Positions 48,900 to 59,807 of a stretch of 64,000 nt of DNA are shown in pieces (position 1 is the stretch's first letter; every line of letters starts with the position of its first letter). The notes beneath the pieces were generated by a model. The model made no database searches. It saw only the letters and a program-made list of their open reading frames with translations, and was not told where the DNA came from. This stretch comes from Mixophyes australis (lineage: Eukaryota; Chordata; Amphibia; Anura; Limnodynastidae), in NCBI GenBank assembly GCA_036250195.1, contig JAVHZZ010000005.1, forward strand, positions 75,697,505 to 75,761,504, in the 5' to 3' direction. A program made the translations under genes and the position numbers.

Positions 48900-49180
48900 T
48901 ACTCACCTAACACAGCTCTTTCCTATACAGCCTGAAATGACCTGGAGCAATATTTAATGAAATGGCTGTGAGTTTTTATTAGTATGAACTATTATAATTG
49001 CCTGGATAAATTGCTAATTGTCAACAAAAGTATTTGGCAGCTTTCAGTTTATAGATGTTTTGCTTTAGATTTGTAATGTGCAAACAATGTAAGACAATTT
49101 ACTCCTGAATTAATTGCTTCTGGTATGGCTTTACCTAGATTTATCTTCTGACTATATAGAGATGAATTTGAAAAGTGCTA
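48900..49180. promoter_or_regulatory. Candidate intronic regulatory element (weak)
   Basis: No repeat hallmarks. It has several TAATTG/CTAATTG/GAATTAATTGC homeodomain-type sites and looks like unique sequence between repeats. Conservation is untested. Confidence 0.2.
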
Positions 49181-49222
49181 ATACCCAATTAAACATTAGG
49201 GGGAACTCTTCTCAAAAACACT

Positions 49223-49617
49223 TTTTTTTAAACTGTTTATTTTGAAAGGACACAAAACAATCAAAACAGGGAATACAATAAAAAATAACCTATACAAGGT
49301 CCACATTATGTTACAGATAAGTAACAGTTTGTAATAAACAACAACATTGCACAAACTAGGTTTGTGGGGATGGAAGGGTTAAGAAGATGGGGAAAAGCGA
49401 AAAGGGACGGGAAATTCACAGAATGTGCATTAAGTATAGTTTGAGATGCTGAAAGATGGACTCAGTGATCTATGTTACATTAAGAGAAGTGGGGGCAACA
49501 CAGAAAGTAGGAGTAAAGCTTGAGAGAGTAATTGTGTGAATTCTAGCTGGGTGAGGGGGGAGTTGGGAAGTTATTCTTGATCAAAGAGGCCTGGTATGTC
49601 GTAGAGGTAGTAAGTGA
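49223..49617 (-). mobile_element. Second 5'-truncated L1-like tail
   Basis: A T run leads into A-rich then G-rich sequence, as in the insertion at 48055. The flanks TCTTCTCAAAAACAC (49208) and TCTTTTCAACAAAACC (49618) could be a worn target duplication. Same strand as the other two L1-like copies. Confidence 0.5.
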
Positions 49618-49700
49618 TCTTTTCAACAAAACCCTGTTTAACTACTAAAACATATGTAAAACATAAGTAACACTAGTAATCTAACAAAAGGAAATATAAC

Positions 49701-50221
49701 TACCGTATCTCCCCATGTATAGGACGCTCCACTGTTTAAGACGTACCTATATAAATCATGTGAAAAAACTGAGGAGAAACATTGTCCTCAATTTTTTCAA
49801 AGAGAAATTGTACAGCATATACAGAGGAGAGACAACACTATAGTCAATTCTGCCTTACCCTGTCAGATGATTCCTCTGTCCAGTAAAGTCTTCATTCTTC
49901 TGTCTGTCTGATCCTGATGCTGGAAAGCCGTTTAAGGTCTTCTTCACGATGACCGGATGTTCTTTCAGGACCTTGTCAAAGTCCTGAAAGTACATCCTTT
50001 TAGGACCTTGACAAGGTCCTCAAAGGACATCCGGTCATCGCCAAGAGGACCTTAAGCGGCTTTCCAGCATCAGGATCAGACGGACAGAAGAAAGAAGACT
50101 TTACCAGACAGAGGAATTATCTGACAGGGTAAGTGCTACTACCCCTGTATAAGACGCACCCAGTTTTTACACCCAAAATTTTGGGGGAAAAGGTGCGTCT
50201 TATACATGGGGAAATACGGTA
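49701..50221. mobile_element. TIR element with nested inner palindrome
   Basis: The ends TACCGTATCTCCCCATGTAT and ATACATGGGGAAATACGGTA are inverted, followed inside by AAGACGTACC against GGTGCGTCTT. A second, inner inverted repeat spans about 49890-50105: GATCCTGATGCTGGAAAGCC against GGCTTTCCAGCATCAGGATC, and GATGACCGGATG against CATCCGGTCATC, around copies of AGGACCTTG. Non-coding, 521 bp. TA at each edge may be the target duplication. Confidence 0.85.
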
Positions 50222-50494
50222 ATCTATTTAACAACCATTATATGTGAGCCTTTCTATATATTTTTGACAACTATGTGTTCATGGTAATTTTCTGATTTGT
50301 TATACTTAATTGTACTTCTTTCATGCAAAACATTGAGTGTTTGTATGATTACTTAAAGCTTGACAGAGTGAGCTGGGGTTATCTGTATTTTGAACCCAGA
50401 AATTATTGATCCCTCATTTCATTACTATTTTCAGAGCCCACTATCTTCTCTAAAACTGAAGGGACAAGTGCAAAGACCTTTTCCATAGACATAC

Positions 50495-51010
50495 TGTTAA
50501 TATGGAGCGTTACGCTCCATCTCCCATCTTGGTAGTGGTGTCCCCTGTGAACTAGTTAAGACAGGAAGTGGGGCAGCCTCCAGCTGTCTGCATCGCTCTA
50601 CTGAGTATACCCAGACAGGAAGTTCAGCTCTCAGCAGGTTCTCCCAGTGACAGTTGAACTATAAAGACGTGATAACTGTCGCTGCATCCATTTTGCATTC
50701 TCTTACTTACATATAGATATATAAAACAAATGAAGCCCCCAAAATATATATGAGCAACCTGTTCTCTGGCATTGCCTACAATATAAGCTTACCAGCATCT
50801 GCATATATTAATGTACTATAATAGTGTTAAGTACAATAACTGCATAAGGTTGTCATACTGCCTGTCTGCTACTGTCAGTATGAACTGTGAGCAACTGTAT
50901 ATATCATCTGGTATAAGTTCTGAAATAAAACCAACAAATTAGTCAAGTCTAATAGCTTCTTGTGGTTTAACCTTTACCGCTAACGCCGCTGACACCTATT
51001 ACATATAACA
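50495..51010 (+). mobile_element. Solo LTR
   Basis: It begins TGTTAATATGG and ends CATATAACA. It has TATAAAG at 50660-50666 and AATAAA at 50924-50929, spaced as in an LTR with a long R region. No internal sequence or second LTR adjoins it. The flanks CATAC and TCACA do not form a clear target duplication. It is Ty3/gypsy- or retrovirus-like; the class cannot be told from the LTR alone. Confidence 0.55.
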
Positions 51011-51014
51011 TCAC

Positions 51015-53225
51015 AAGTGTCCTGATAATAGGTTTCTGCCAATACATACATCAAAAAAGTTTAAATGACCAAAGAAACATTCTAAAGGGGTTGAAAGCAT
51101 AACAGTTGCGTGTTTTAAAAGTATTTACTTAGTCACACAATCTCACCTCGGCAGACATTAAAACACAGCGTTCTGTATAATAAAAGCAAATAATTTCAGA
51201 ATATTATTACACAGGGTATATATGAGTATATTGATTATATTGTGACATAAACGTTAGAGGTGAAATGTAATACTAAATATGGGATGTCTCTAAAAGAAAA
51301 TAGAAATGCACAGTGAAAAGCACAGTGAAGAAGTTAATCACATGTGCTTGATAACCACTTAATGTAGTTGAAACTGTAATTTATACAGTTTAGGCCAAAT
51401 ATACAGTATTATTATATAGTAGACAGATCAAAATTGTCTGTATGGAGGATATAGACATGCATTCTCAACTCCCTTCATTACTACTCTTACCCATGGCTAA
51501 TCATTAGGTGCACCAGGGACATGCCTTTTTATTTTTAGTGAACCATATTTAACATTTAGTAATAATGCACTTATGTAGAAGTAAGTACAGGAATTACTAC
51601 AATGTTGCCCTTATTTGATAGCAAAAAAAAAAAACAATCTTCATGGAGCAACTGTAAAGAGAGTTTTCAGACTTATCTCTTAACAAACTGCCGTTGATTT
51701 TTCTTTTTAGAAGTGTATATTCTTGATGTGGTTGGTAAGCGCCAGTCTTCTCTCAACTGCATGTGAATGAGTCAGCCTCCCTCCGCTGTGCTCTTGACTC
51801 GGCACCTTCTGATCACAGGCTTTATTTATGAAGAGTCTGGGAAAGATAGCTGTCAAACAGAAGAAGGGACATGGACAACCCCCATTCAAATACAGTAATA
51901 CAGTCCAGCATTTTGTTGTTGTTGCTGGGATAGGTCTGTATGAATGTTTTTATAACAAAATCCTGCCTGAATGAAAACATAATTACCAGTAACATTATTT
52001 TTCCAGTTATCTTTCATTAATTTGACGGTTAAACATATGTGTTTACTCTACTGTGTGAGAGTATGTCTTTTCTGCATATTTATACCATTTGTCTCCTGTT
52101 ATTTACTCCTTACAGTATATGTGCACAGCTTGGGTTCAGATTTGATTACAGTGCATTAGGAAACCTAAGTGTTCTATATGGAGAGTTGGTAAAATAAATA
52201 TTTTCATACACATGTGGCTATGTTTTGTTATTATTGCAATATGTATCAGTAATAGCAAAGATAGTTCTAATAGTGCAATCAGCCTGCAGATTATAGGAGC
52301 CAGGCATACACAATAACTCACTAAGTGACTTTGGCAATGGACATAGTAACACAAAACTCATTTATTTAAAAGCAATTATTGTTCTTCCGGACCTCTTTCT
52401 CAATAGCAAAGTACATTATCTAACAACTATTATTAAAATAGGGGTGCGTTTAAAAGCTAACATCAGCAGCTCTTTAAAAAAAACACAGAACCGTTGTGTT
52501 TAAAGCAAATATACCCATACAGCTCTCATGTCAACTGTGTGATTTTTTTCTCTCCTAGACTAGGTGATCCCTTAAAAGATATGTTAGAGTCAGTTCTTAT
52601 TCAGAGGCTTATCTATGGTGACACTCCCATCCATTTCAGTAGTTAAATAGGATATGTATTAAAAGCAGCCTTTTCTTCCTCTTCAATTGTTGCTAATGGA
52701 AAAAAATGGTTATATGTAAACACTGTAAATGGCAATAGAAACACGTTCACATTTTCATGCAATGGATTACTAAGTATTCGGATATTTATCCTAAGTGAAT
52801 GTACATCAGAATACTGATTGTGGTGAGCATAGCCTTGCAATGCTGGGACCTTGGGTTTGATCTCAATCATGGCTCTACCTCTGTAGAGTTTGCTGTTGTT
52901 TCATCTTAAGTGTCATCTAAATATACAATATAAACATCTGGAATATAAAAACATACATGTGTAAAAGTCTCTGTGTGATTTCAGATATTAAGGTGTTCTG
53001 GATTATTTATACTTTTGCAACCATGTGAAATGCAAACTGTTGTATTTAGTGATCAGCCATTGGAGCGGGTAATAAACAAATAGACTTTCAATCTGCTTTT
53101 AAATAGGGACAAATTGCATCAAATTAACTATAGATATAATTTGATAACTATTTGATGAAAGGCAAAATATGGCAAAAATGTTACTATCTATGCTGGTATA
53201 TACTGTATATTGAGCATTATAGTAA
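51015..53225. other. Intron DNA, nothing recognised
   Basis: AT-rich unique-looking sequence; the short frames have no domain. Confidence 0.35.
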
Positions 53226-53229
53226 ATGT

Positions 53230-53230
<1 letters not shown>

Positions 53231-53271
<41 letters not shown>
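53231..53271. repeat. (TA)n microsatellite
   Basis: About 20 TA units. Confidence 0.95.
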
Positions 53272-53277
<6 letters not shown>

Positions 53278-53759
53278 GCACTGGGCAAGTGGTGAATGGT
53301 GAATAGCAGAGGTATATGTCCTAGGCTTTCTGTCTTACATGCTCTAAAACCACAGGGAGCTTGTCTTGTATAGGAAGGAGATTGCCAGAGAGTGTATTCA
53401 GAAAATGCTGGTAAGGGTCCATGGTGTTATGTATGGAGAGAGAGAAGGGTGGGCTCCATGCATAAGGGCCAGTCCGGCTCTTCTGATCTCCCAGTCTCAC
53501 TGCAGTCTAATCATGAATTCCCACTGTAAGGTGCTGACAAAAAGCTGCTAAGCAGTTTCCTCTGTCTCTCACAGTCTGGAGAGGAGGTTGAATGCCTCCT
53601 GAGAGACACTGCAAACGGCGACCAGTAAGTCTTGTATTCTATATGTGTGTGGGACACATGGTCCCTCATTTGAGAGAGGGTGTTTCTGTATATTTAGTTA
53701 TTTATTGTTTAAAGTGCAGTTGTCTATCCCAGAAGACTGTAACCCTGGTCTGCTTAACT

Positions 53760-53760
<1 letters not shown>

Positions 53761-53805
<45 letters not shown>
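53761..53805. repeat. (TA)n microsatellite
   Basis: About 22 TA units, followed by TCTACAAGTTAACCCGTGCA, the start of a block of mixed-complexity sequence. Confidence 0.95.
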
Positions 53806-53807
<2 letters not shown>

Positions 53808-53907
53808 ACAAGTTAACCCGTGCATGATACTCATGCATTCTAGTCAAATCAAGCTACTTAAGGTCTTAAAAAGGTTCTTGTCATGCATTTGGACCTAGCC
53901 CAGGCCT

Positions 53908-53943
<36 letters not shown>

Positions 53944-54148
53944 CGCACGCCTCTACACATGTGTGTTCATGAGGTAAAATTACCTCACGAAAATGAGTTT
54001 GAGCCCTACCAAATTTCAGCCCTTTTTGAATTTTTTTTCCCACACACACTAAGAATTTAGTAGGTCAGTGTATAACTCTGCCCAGCAGGTGGCGCTGCAA
54101 CTTGGTTTTTTTTTTTCACACACACACACAGACGCCACTAAGCATTTA

Positions 54149-54190
<42 letters not shown>
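53806..54190. repeat. Unclassified repeat-like block with (CA)n and (TA)n
   Basis: The block AACCCGTGCATGATACTCAT, with TTCTTGTCATGCATTTGG, (CA)15 at 53911-53941, CAGCAGGTGGCGCTGC near 54080 (a CTCF-like GGTGGCGCT core), a second (CA) run, and (TA)17 at 54155-54188. It sits between two (TA)n arrays, as some transposons with TA-rich ends do. I recognise the opening phrase as repetitive but not its class. Confidence 0.4.
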
Positions 54191-54496
54191 GTGATTGTTA
54201 TTATTTTCTGCCTTCCTTATACTTTACTATTTTCTGTGGTCTTGTTCACGATACTAGTATCTAATTAATGTTACTGAAGTGCTGGGTCATTGATTTTCAC
54301 TAATATGTCATAGAGTTTCACTGTACACACAAAAAAGGAATCTTAAACAGTTAACCGATAGCTGCAACATCATTTTGCTACTTAAGAGTTCGGGCCCTTT
54401 GGTTGGGAGTTACAGCGGCCTTTGAGCAAATTTAGTTGTTTTTTTTTACGCATAAATATGTCTAATTAAGCATATTAATAAGTATATTCATTTAAA

Positions 54497-55513
54497 TTAA
54501 AACAAAATGCTCTCACGGCGCATATAAATAGCATAAAATAAACATATAAAATGATTCATAACATAAATAGGTATGCATACATTATAAATAGACATATTCA
54601 AATAGACCTAAAAACCTCTTTAATATAAATAATTCAATGCAGTAGAAACACACAATCTCAAACTTGATGATATATATCAATAAGTGATTATAAAAAAGGG
54701 GGATAAACTAAATGTTTAATGCCCAAAATAATTTATAAAAACAGTCCCAATAACAGAGAAAATGTTCTATGATTCTCAGTCCAACTCTTGTTAAAAGAAA
54801 ACTTCCAAAGACAAATCCTCACTCAAACTAGATAGGTGGAAATGCCCATAAAATTGTATAAAAAATAGTCCAATAAAGTGCATGCATCAAAATGTAGGAG
54901 TACTCACGCTATTAATTGATGCTTAGTAATCATTTCCATAGTGTAGGGTCACTTTAAAGTATCATTGATTCCGTAGTTGGATCACATCCCTGGGGCTTGC
55001 GATGCAGTGCCGTCCGGTCACAAACTAAAGGGTTTCCTGTCTCTTGGAACACACCTTGCGTTTCAAAAAACGAACTTCCAGTATTTGGCTTTACATGCTG
55101 GAAGGCATAGAGTATCTTGCGTTCCACAGTCGTCTGATGGAGACAGGATAATAGTATTTCTTGTATTTCTCATACCTGAATACAATAGAGTCCAATGTAT
55201 GTATAAGTATAATATAGCTTTCTCTTCAACGCGTTTCACCCCACATCAAGGACTTCATCAGGATAGGAAGCTTGATCAAATGTGAATGTGAACATTTAGT
55301 TTATCCCCCTATTTTATATTCACCTATTGATATATATCAGCAAGTTTGAGATTGTGTGTTTCAACTGCATTGAAGTATTTATATTAAAGAGGTTTTTAGG
55401 TCTATTTGAATATGTCTATTTTTAATGTATGCATACCTATTTATGTTGTTATGATTCATTTTATTTGTATATTTTATGCTATTTATATGTGCCGTGGAAT
55501 CATTTTGTTTTAA
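54497..55513. mobile_element. Long inverted repeat, Penelope-like remnant
   Basis: The left arm 54497-54717 and right arm 55291-55513 are imperfect reverse complements; shared phrases are TTAAAACAAAATG, ATGCATAC, AGACCTAAAAACCTCTTTAA, CTCAAACTTG, GATATATATCAA and GGGGGATAAACTAAATG. The 570-bp centre has no open frame of note and contains a hammerhead-ribozyme-like core (55228-55261). Inverted terminal-repeat pieces plus a hammerhead are characteristic of Penelope-like retroelements, but no reverse-transcriptase sequence is present, so the class is an inference. Confidence 0.5.
55228..55261 (-). ncRNA. Hammerhead-ribozyme-like core
   Basis: On the minus strand CTGATGA is followed by AGTCC...GGGGT, able to form most of stem II, then GAAACGCGTT, in which A-C and G-T can make the two-pair stem III and the last T is the cleavage-site H17. 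This matches the minimal hammerheads of Penelope-like elements. Stem II has one G-G mismatch and stem I pairs poorly, so activity is doubtful. Confidence 0.5.
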
Positions 55514-55519
55514 TCTGTG

Positions 55520-56155
55520 TATTTTGGGGAAATTTCTGGAATTCGTCCCCCCACATTTCCACATTGGCAGCCTTACATTTATTTATTTCAGAGCAGCGCT
55601 GTTCTCCCTATATGTAATTTATTTCTATTAATATAAATATCACATTCATAGTATGAAAGCTTTGGGTCAAGACTATGACAGCAAAATTACAAACCATTAA
55701 AAATATTTAGAAATATTTATTTGGAAAAATTTAGTGAACTAGTAAAGTTGCCATTACTCTCAATGTCTTTCCTCACTGCTGAAAGTTACTCTTTCATGTC
55801 GTCCTCAAACTTTTGGCTCAACATAAAATAGCAAGTGTTGGCAAAACTTGCATTTTGGAAAACATTTTTAGTTTTGTGTACATAGAACTTATTCTTGAGA
55901 AATATTTGTTCATTCAGTTCATATTTTGGTCAGTTTTACTCCTTGGAAATAGGCGTGCGGAATTGCAGTAAAGAGAATCTTTATGAATTTTCCATATAAT
56001 TTCAATAGTCCTCCTACTTACGGTATAGAAAATGATACATGCACTAATTTAGAAGGACATGGTATAGGAATGTTCCCTGCTGTAAAACTACTATAAACAA
56101 AACTACTATTCAAGACATTTCATTTACAGTATAAGACTGAAAAACAGAACTGTTT
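55520..56155. other. Intron DNA, nothing recognised
   Basis: AT-rich, no supported feature. Confidence 0.35.
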
Positions 56156-56159
56156 TTAT

Positions 56160-56320
56160 CATTATCTTTATTTAACATGTATAAAGTGCCGACACTATGT
56201 TGTGCACTTTATAATTAGCAGAAAGTGTCATAACATACAAACCAAAATAAATGGTAATGAAGGCCTTGCTTGTAAGAACTTATTATCTAAAGAAAGAAAG
56301 GGAACAAAAGAGATGTAAGT
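56160..56320 (-). mobile_element. LINE 3' tail (L2/CR1-like)
   Basis: On the minus strand: ATAATAAGTTCTTACAAGCAAGGCC (read here as AGTTCTTACAAGCAAGG) and, at the end, CGGCACTTTATACATGTTAA. It directly follows the ORF2 C-terminus at 56325-56740, in the correct order for a LINE 3' UTR. Confidence 0.5.
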
Positions 56321-56324
56321 TGTG

Positions 56325-56740
56325 GGCGGTGTGAGTGGCAATTTGCCGGAAAGTGTGTTAGTAGGCTATGCACTGCTAACATCAGGGTAAGCTTAAAACA
56401 AAACGTGATTTTTCTTTAAAAGCTTAAGGGTGTATAACCTGGGCAATAGTTTTACAGAGGGAGGCAGATATTGTCAGAGATGAGGTGCAGCTCTTGAGAA
56501 GAGCTTCAGATGTTTGTAAGAGGAGGTGAAAGAGGTGGAAAGTAAGGCATCCTCAGGCGAGCATAGCACATGGTGTTGAGAATACTTAGAAATTAGGTTA
56601 CGTATGTATATGTATGGAGTAGTAGAATTGTGGAGAACTTTGTGGGTTAAACATAGTATTTTGAAGACAATCAGTGATATGCAGATTTGAATGTCATCAC
56701 TACAGTTGACCAAGAGAGGATGTGTAAATGGAAAATAGTA
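56325..56740 (-). pseudogene. LINE ORF2 C-terminus (L2/CR1-like)
   Basis: The 79-codon minus frame (56474-56713) contains VFKILCLTHKVLHNSTTPYI and later FSRAAPHL. These match the C-terminal blocks of L2/CR1-type ORF2 proteins: F-K-I-L-x-L-x-x-K-A-L-H-x-x-x-P-x-Y-hydrophobic and F-S-x-A-A-P-x-L-W-N. The reverse-transcriptase core is absent, so this is a 5'-truncated copy. Confidence 0.65.
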
Positions 56741-56759
56741 GTAGACCAGGACAGCTACT

Positions 56760-57440
56760 TGAGCTGTCCCAACATAGAATATGGAAGATAATAGCAGGAT
56801 ACACCATTGGGGGGAAAACTAATGGGGTTATGTAGATATGGATGCAAAGTGTGGCATGCTGCATATAATAGGCATTTTACCTCTGCGCTTGCCCACAAAG
56901 CACTAGTTACGGTTGTGGCCAGATATAGACTGAGTCACATATTGCGCTTCAGACCATTTATGGACCCTTACAATTGAAGAGGAACAGGGGAAAGAGGGAA
57001 CCTGTAAGGGAGTGTTTCCACAAATGCGACTTATGTAGACTGAGAATCAGAAGCACTAGCGCCTGTCTGGAAACCTGCGGGTGCTCTACCACTGGTGGAA
57101 GTCCCAAACTGATAAAGATGTTCAGCTTAGATGCCTCTGGCTCACCATACCTGTGTAAAATGTGTTTTTTGTTCAGATGCGATTTGCTTTGCATTTTAGC
57201 CTGAAATTGCATGCAACTCTCCATTTGAAAGATAACACAGAAAATATGGAATGACACAACACGGAGGAATAGAAAGAGGTGGTCAACTGTGTCAAAAAAC
57301 ACTGCAAACATTTAGGAGGATGAATACCTTTGGTCTTTATAGTGAGAGAGTCATTGGTCAGTTTAGTAAGAGCAGTTTCAGTACACATTCGTTACAGGAA
57401 ACCCGGCTGCAGAGGTGATTAGAGGAGAGAAAGTAGGTCA
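56760..57440. other. Intron DNA between LINE and hAT element
   Basis: Mixed composition. Overlapping frames on both strands (56958-57388) have no recognisable domain. Probably an old repeat, not identified. Confidence 0.3.
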
Positions 57441-57448
57441 GTTATTAG
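57441..57448. repeat. hAT target-site duplication, left
   Basis: GTTATTAG, identical to 63071-63078. An 8-bp duplication is the hAT hallmark. Confidence 0.92.
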
Positions 57449-57469
57449 TAGAGATGGTCACTGACCCCC

Positions 57470-57600
57470 GTGTTTTGGTTTTGGATTCGGTTTTGGATCT
57501 GGATTACCGTCGTGTTTTGGTTTTGGTTTTGGTTTTGCAAAACCGCCATTGCGTGTTTTGGTTTTGGTTTTGGTTTTGTTTGGTTTTGTTTTGCAATTTG
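57470..57600. repeat. TTTTGG-repeat subterminal region of the hAT element
   Basis: Runs of GTTTTGGTTTTGGTTTTG interrupted by GATTCGG, GATCTGGATTACCGTCG and CAAAACCGCCATTGC. Such subterminal repeats often hold transposase-binding sites. The CAAAACC pieces are inverted to the main unit. Confidence 0.75.
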
Positions 57601-58119
57601 TTATAAAAATTACATTTATTGGTGCTAAAATAACATACTTTAGGTATTATTTTGTAGCTACATTATTATTGACCTCAGTAACACTAATTTCCAGTCATTT
57701 TTTATTCAATTTTGAACACCTCCTATGTCACAATATGATTTTCATACACTTGAAAAGAAAAATTGTTTCAGTTCTTGCCAGTGATAACAAAAAGGCCATT
57801 GTCATGCCTGGGCATAAGACCAAAAATCCACCTCTTAAGTGTGGAATTATTTTTACACGAATCCTGGCAAGAGTTATCTATCCATTTGTAGCATTTTTAA
57901 AGCCACACTCAGTAGAGGTAGGGACCTTAACCATCTGGGATCCTCATCCATGTTTCGTCATTTTTCAGCGAGTTATTGGAAAACTGTTGGGAAAATCAGA
58001 AACTTCGGTTAAAAAAAAAATAACAACAAGCATTCCAGCATAATCTACCTCCCTTCTCTCATCTACATCCCAGCACCTGCAGTCTTCCCCCCCAACAATT
58101 GGCAGTTAAACAATCCTCT

Positions 58120-59310
58120 GCAAGAGGAAGCAAGAATGAAACCTGTCACCCAGTCGCAAAGCGGATCACAGACGCCCTGGGTACTATGCTAGTGTTAGAT
58201 CTGCGTCCAATGTCCACTATTAATACAGTTGGTTTAAGACATTTAATTGAGGTGTTATGTCCCTGTTAGCAAATGTCATCACTATACCATTTTACTAGAA
58301 AAGCTAATTCTCTCCTGTACCGGAAAGTTCCTAAAAATTTCATTATTGGGTGACAAAATGGTATTCTACCCACTGTACACTTAACCACAGATATGTGTAC
58401 AAGCGTAACTGGGCAAACAAAAGATTATATGACTGTGAAAGCCCACTGGGTTGGTCATTCGCCTTCCCCAGCATGGACAGCAGCAGCATGTACCCAGGTA
58501 CATCACATTTTTGAGAAGTAGGCTACTCTGTGTATCAGCAGCTTCACTAAGAGGCATACAGCTGACAAACTGTTCCAAAAACTAAGGGATGTCATTGAAA
58601 GATGGCTAATCCTGCTTGGAGTCTCCTGAGGATATGTCATTTCTGATTACGACCCCAATATTGGTCCAGCATTACAGCGGGGCTGAATTCCATCACATTT
58701 CCTGTTTTGCACACACTATCAACTTGGTGTTACAGAACTTTTGAAAAATGACATGCAGGAGATGCTGTTTGTGTCCATAAACATTTAGGGTCAATTTGTG
58801 GTTTCTGCAACAGCATGTAGGAGAATACAGCAGCTGCAAGAAGACTAGCATTTGAGGGGAATATACTTTAGTCCAGCGAAGTAGTTACCTGTGAAGAAAG
58901 TGCAGACACGGTTAGCTTGAGTCAAGTGATTGCCTTAATAATAGATTTTGAAAAGGTGCTACATAAAATTATAGTGTGCAATAAAACAAAGTAAATGTGC
59001 TAACTATATTTTAATTGTAGATGAAATACTTAATTTTCTTTGCAAGGATCCCAGACTTATCAACATCTTGTTGGGACGTCTTCTCCTTCAGTTTCTCTGG
59101 CAACTTCTTGTAGTAAAAGAAATTGCTTTCCCAAGACACCCAGTGGTGATGCAGATGAGTCCGCTAAACATTTTGATATTTGCTGTGCTGTAAAAGAATT
59201 GCCCAAAAACCGTGACAGCTCTGCCCTAAAATCAACTAGTCATTCCCTTTGGAAGGCCATTATCAGCAATTACATCATACTACACAGACTTCTATGATAT
59301 TGGGATATTG
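58120..59310 (+). pseudogene. hAT transposase remnant
   Basis: In the frame of 58159 the sequence reads KRITDALGTMLVLD, LRPMST (58201-58218), RHLIEVLCP and, after in-frame TAG and TGA stops, VHLTTDM (58375-58395). In a shifted frame CFAHTINLVLQN follows at 58703-58738. These correspond to the RNase-H-like catalytic core of hAT/ZBED-type transposases: the aspartate of TTD is catalytic, and C-F-A-H-x-L/I-N-L is the family signature. A segment near 59130-59290 may be more 3' coding sequence. Several stops and at least one frameshift make it non-functional. No BED zinc finger is found upstream. Confidence 0.8.
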
Positions 59311-59624
59311 GGATGAATTAGTATTGTTGGAGGAAGATTATCACTAAACCCTGCCACCTCTCCAGTTTCGCAGTGAGCTATGGTACAATAAAATGTAACT
59401 GCAGATTTAGACCAAGACTGTCAGCCCTATTATTTCTATTTCAGCAATTACAATTAGCAATGGAGCAATGGAGCTCTTCTCTTTGGGTGTTACCTATATA
59501 ACGCAGCACAATTTGCCTGCAAATTCTACAGACAAGCCTGCTTGTCTTCCTCTCCATCAATGACTCTTAGCAATTGAGCACTCGTCTTTGGGTGTATATT
59601 ACACCCAAACATTATTAGTGAAAA

Positions 59625-59807
59625 TTATGAAAAATACAGTTTAATCCCTGATAGGCCCTCCACCATCCTTTGCATGTTAATAGTAGGATTGGTTGGAATT
59701 ATGGTCAAGGTCACACATTTTTTTGACAAATCCTTCAAACCAGCCCAGATGTCAAACTGTTGTGGTCTGCCCCCTGCGTCATCCCTGCTTGTGTTTGGAA
59801 AGTGCAT
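59625..59807 (-). pseudogene. Transposon-derived segment, related to 59130-59290 (+)
   Basis: On the minus strand it reads FPNTSRDDAGG, QQFDIWAGLKDLSKK. The plus strand at 59130-59220 reads FPKTPSGDADE, KHFDICCAVKELPKN. The two share FP-x-T, D-A, FDI and K-x-L-x-K in order and are also alike in bases. So one protein-coding segment is present twice in opposite orientations. Confidence 0.5.

Noticed and set aside
57549..58043. 164-codon plus-strand ORF at the left of the hAT element
   Set aside because: Its first part translates the TTTTGG repeats and I see no transposase motif or zinc finger in it. It might contain a little degraded coding sequence, but I cannot support a gene.
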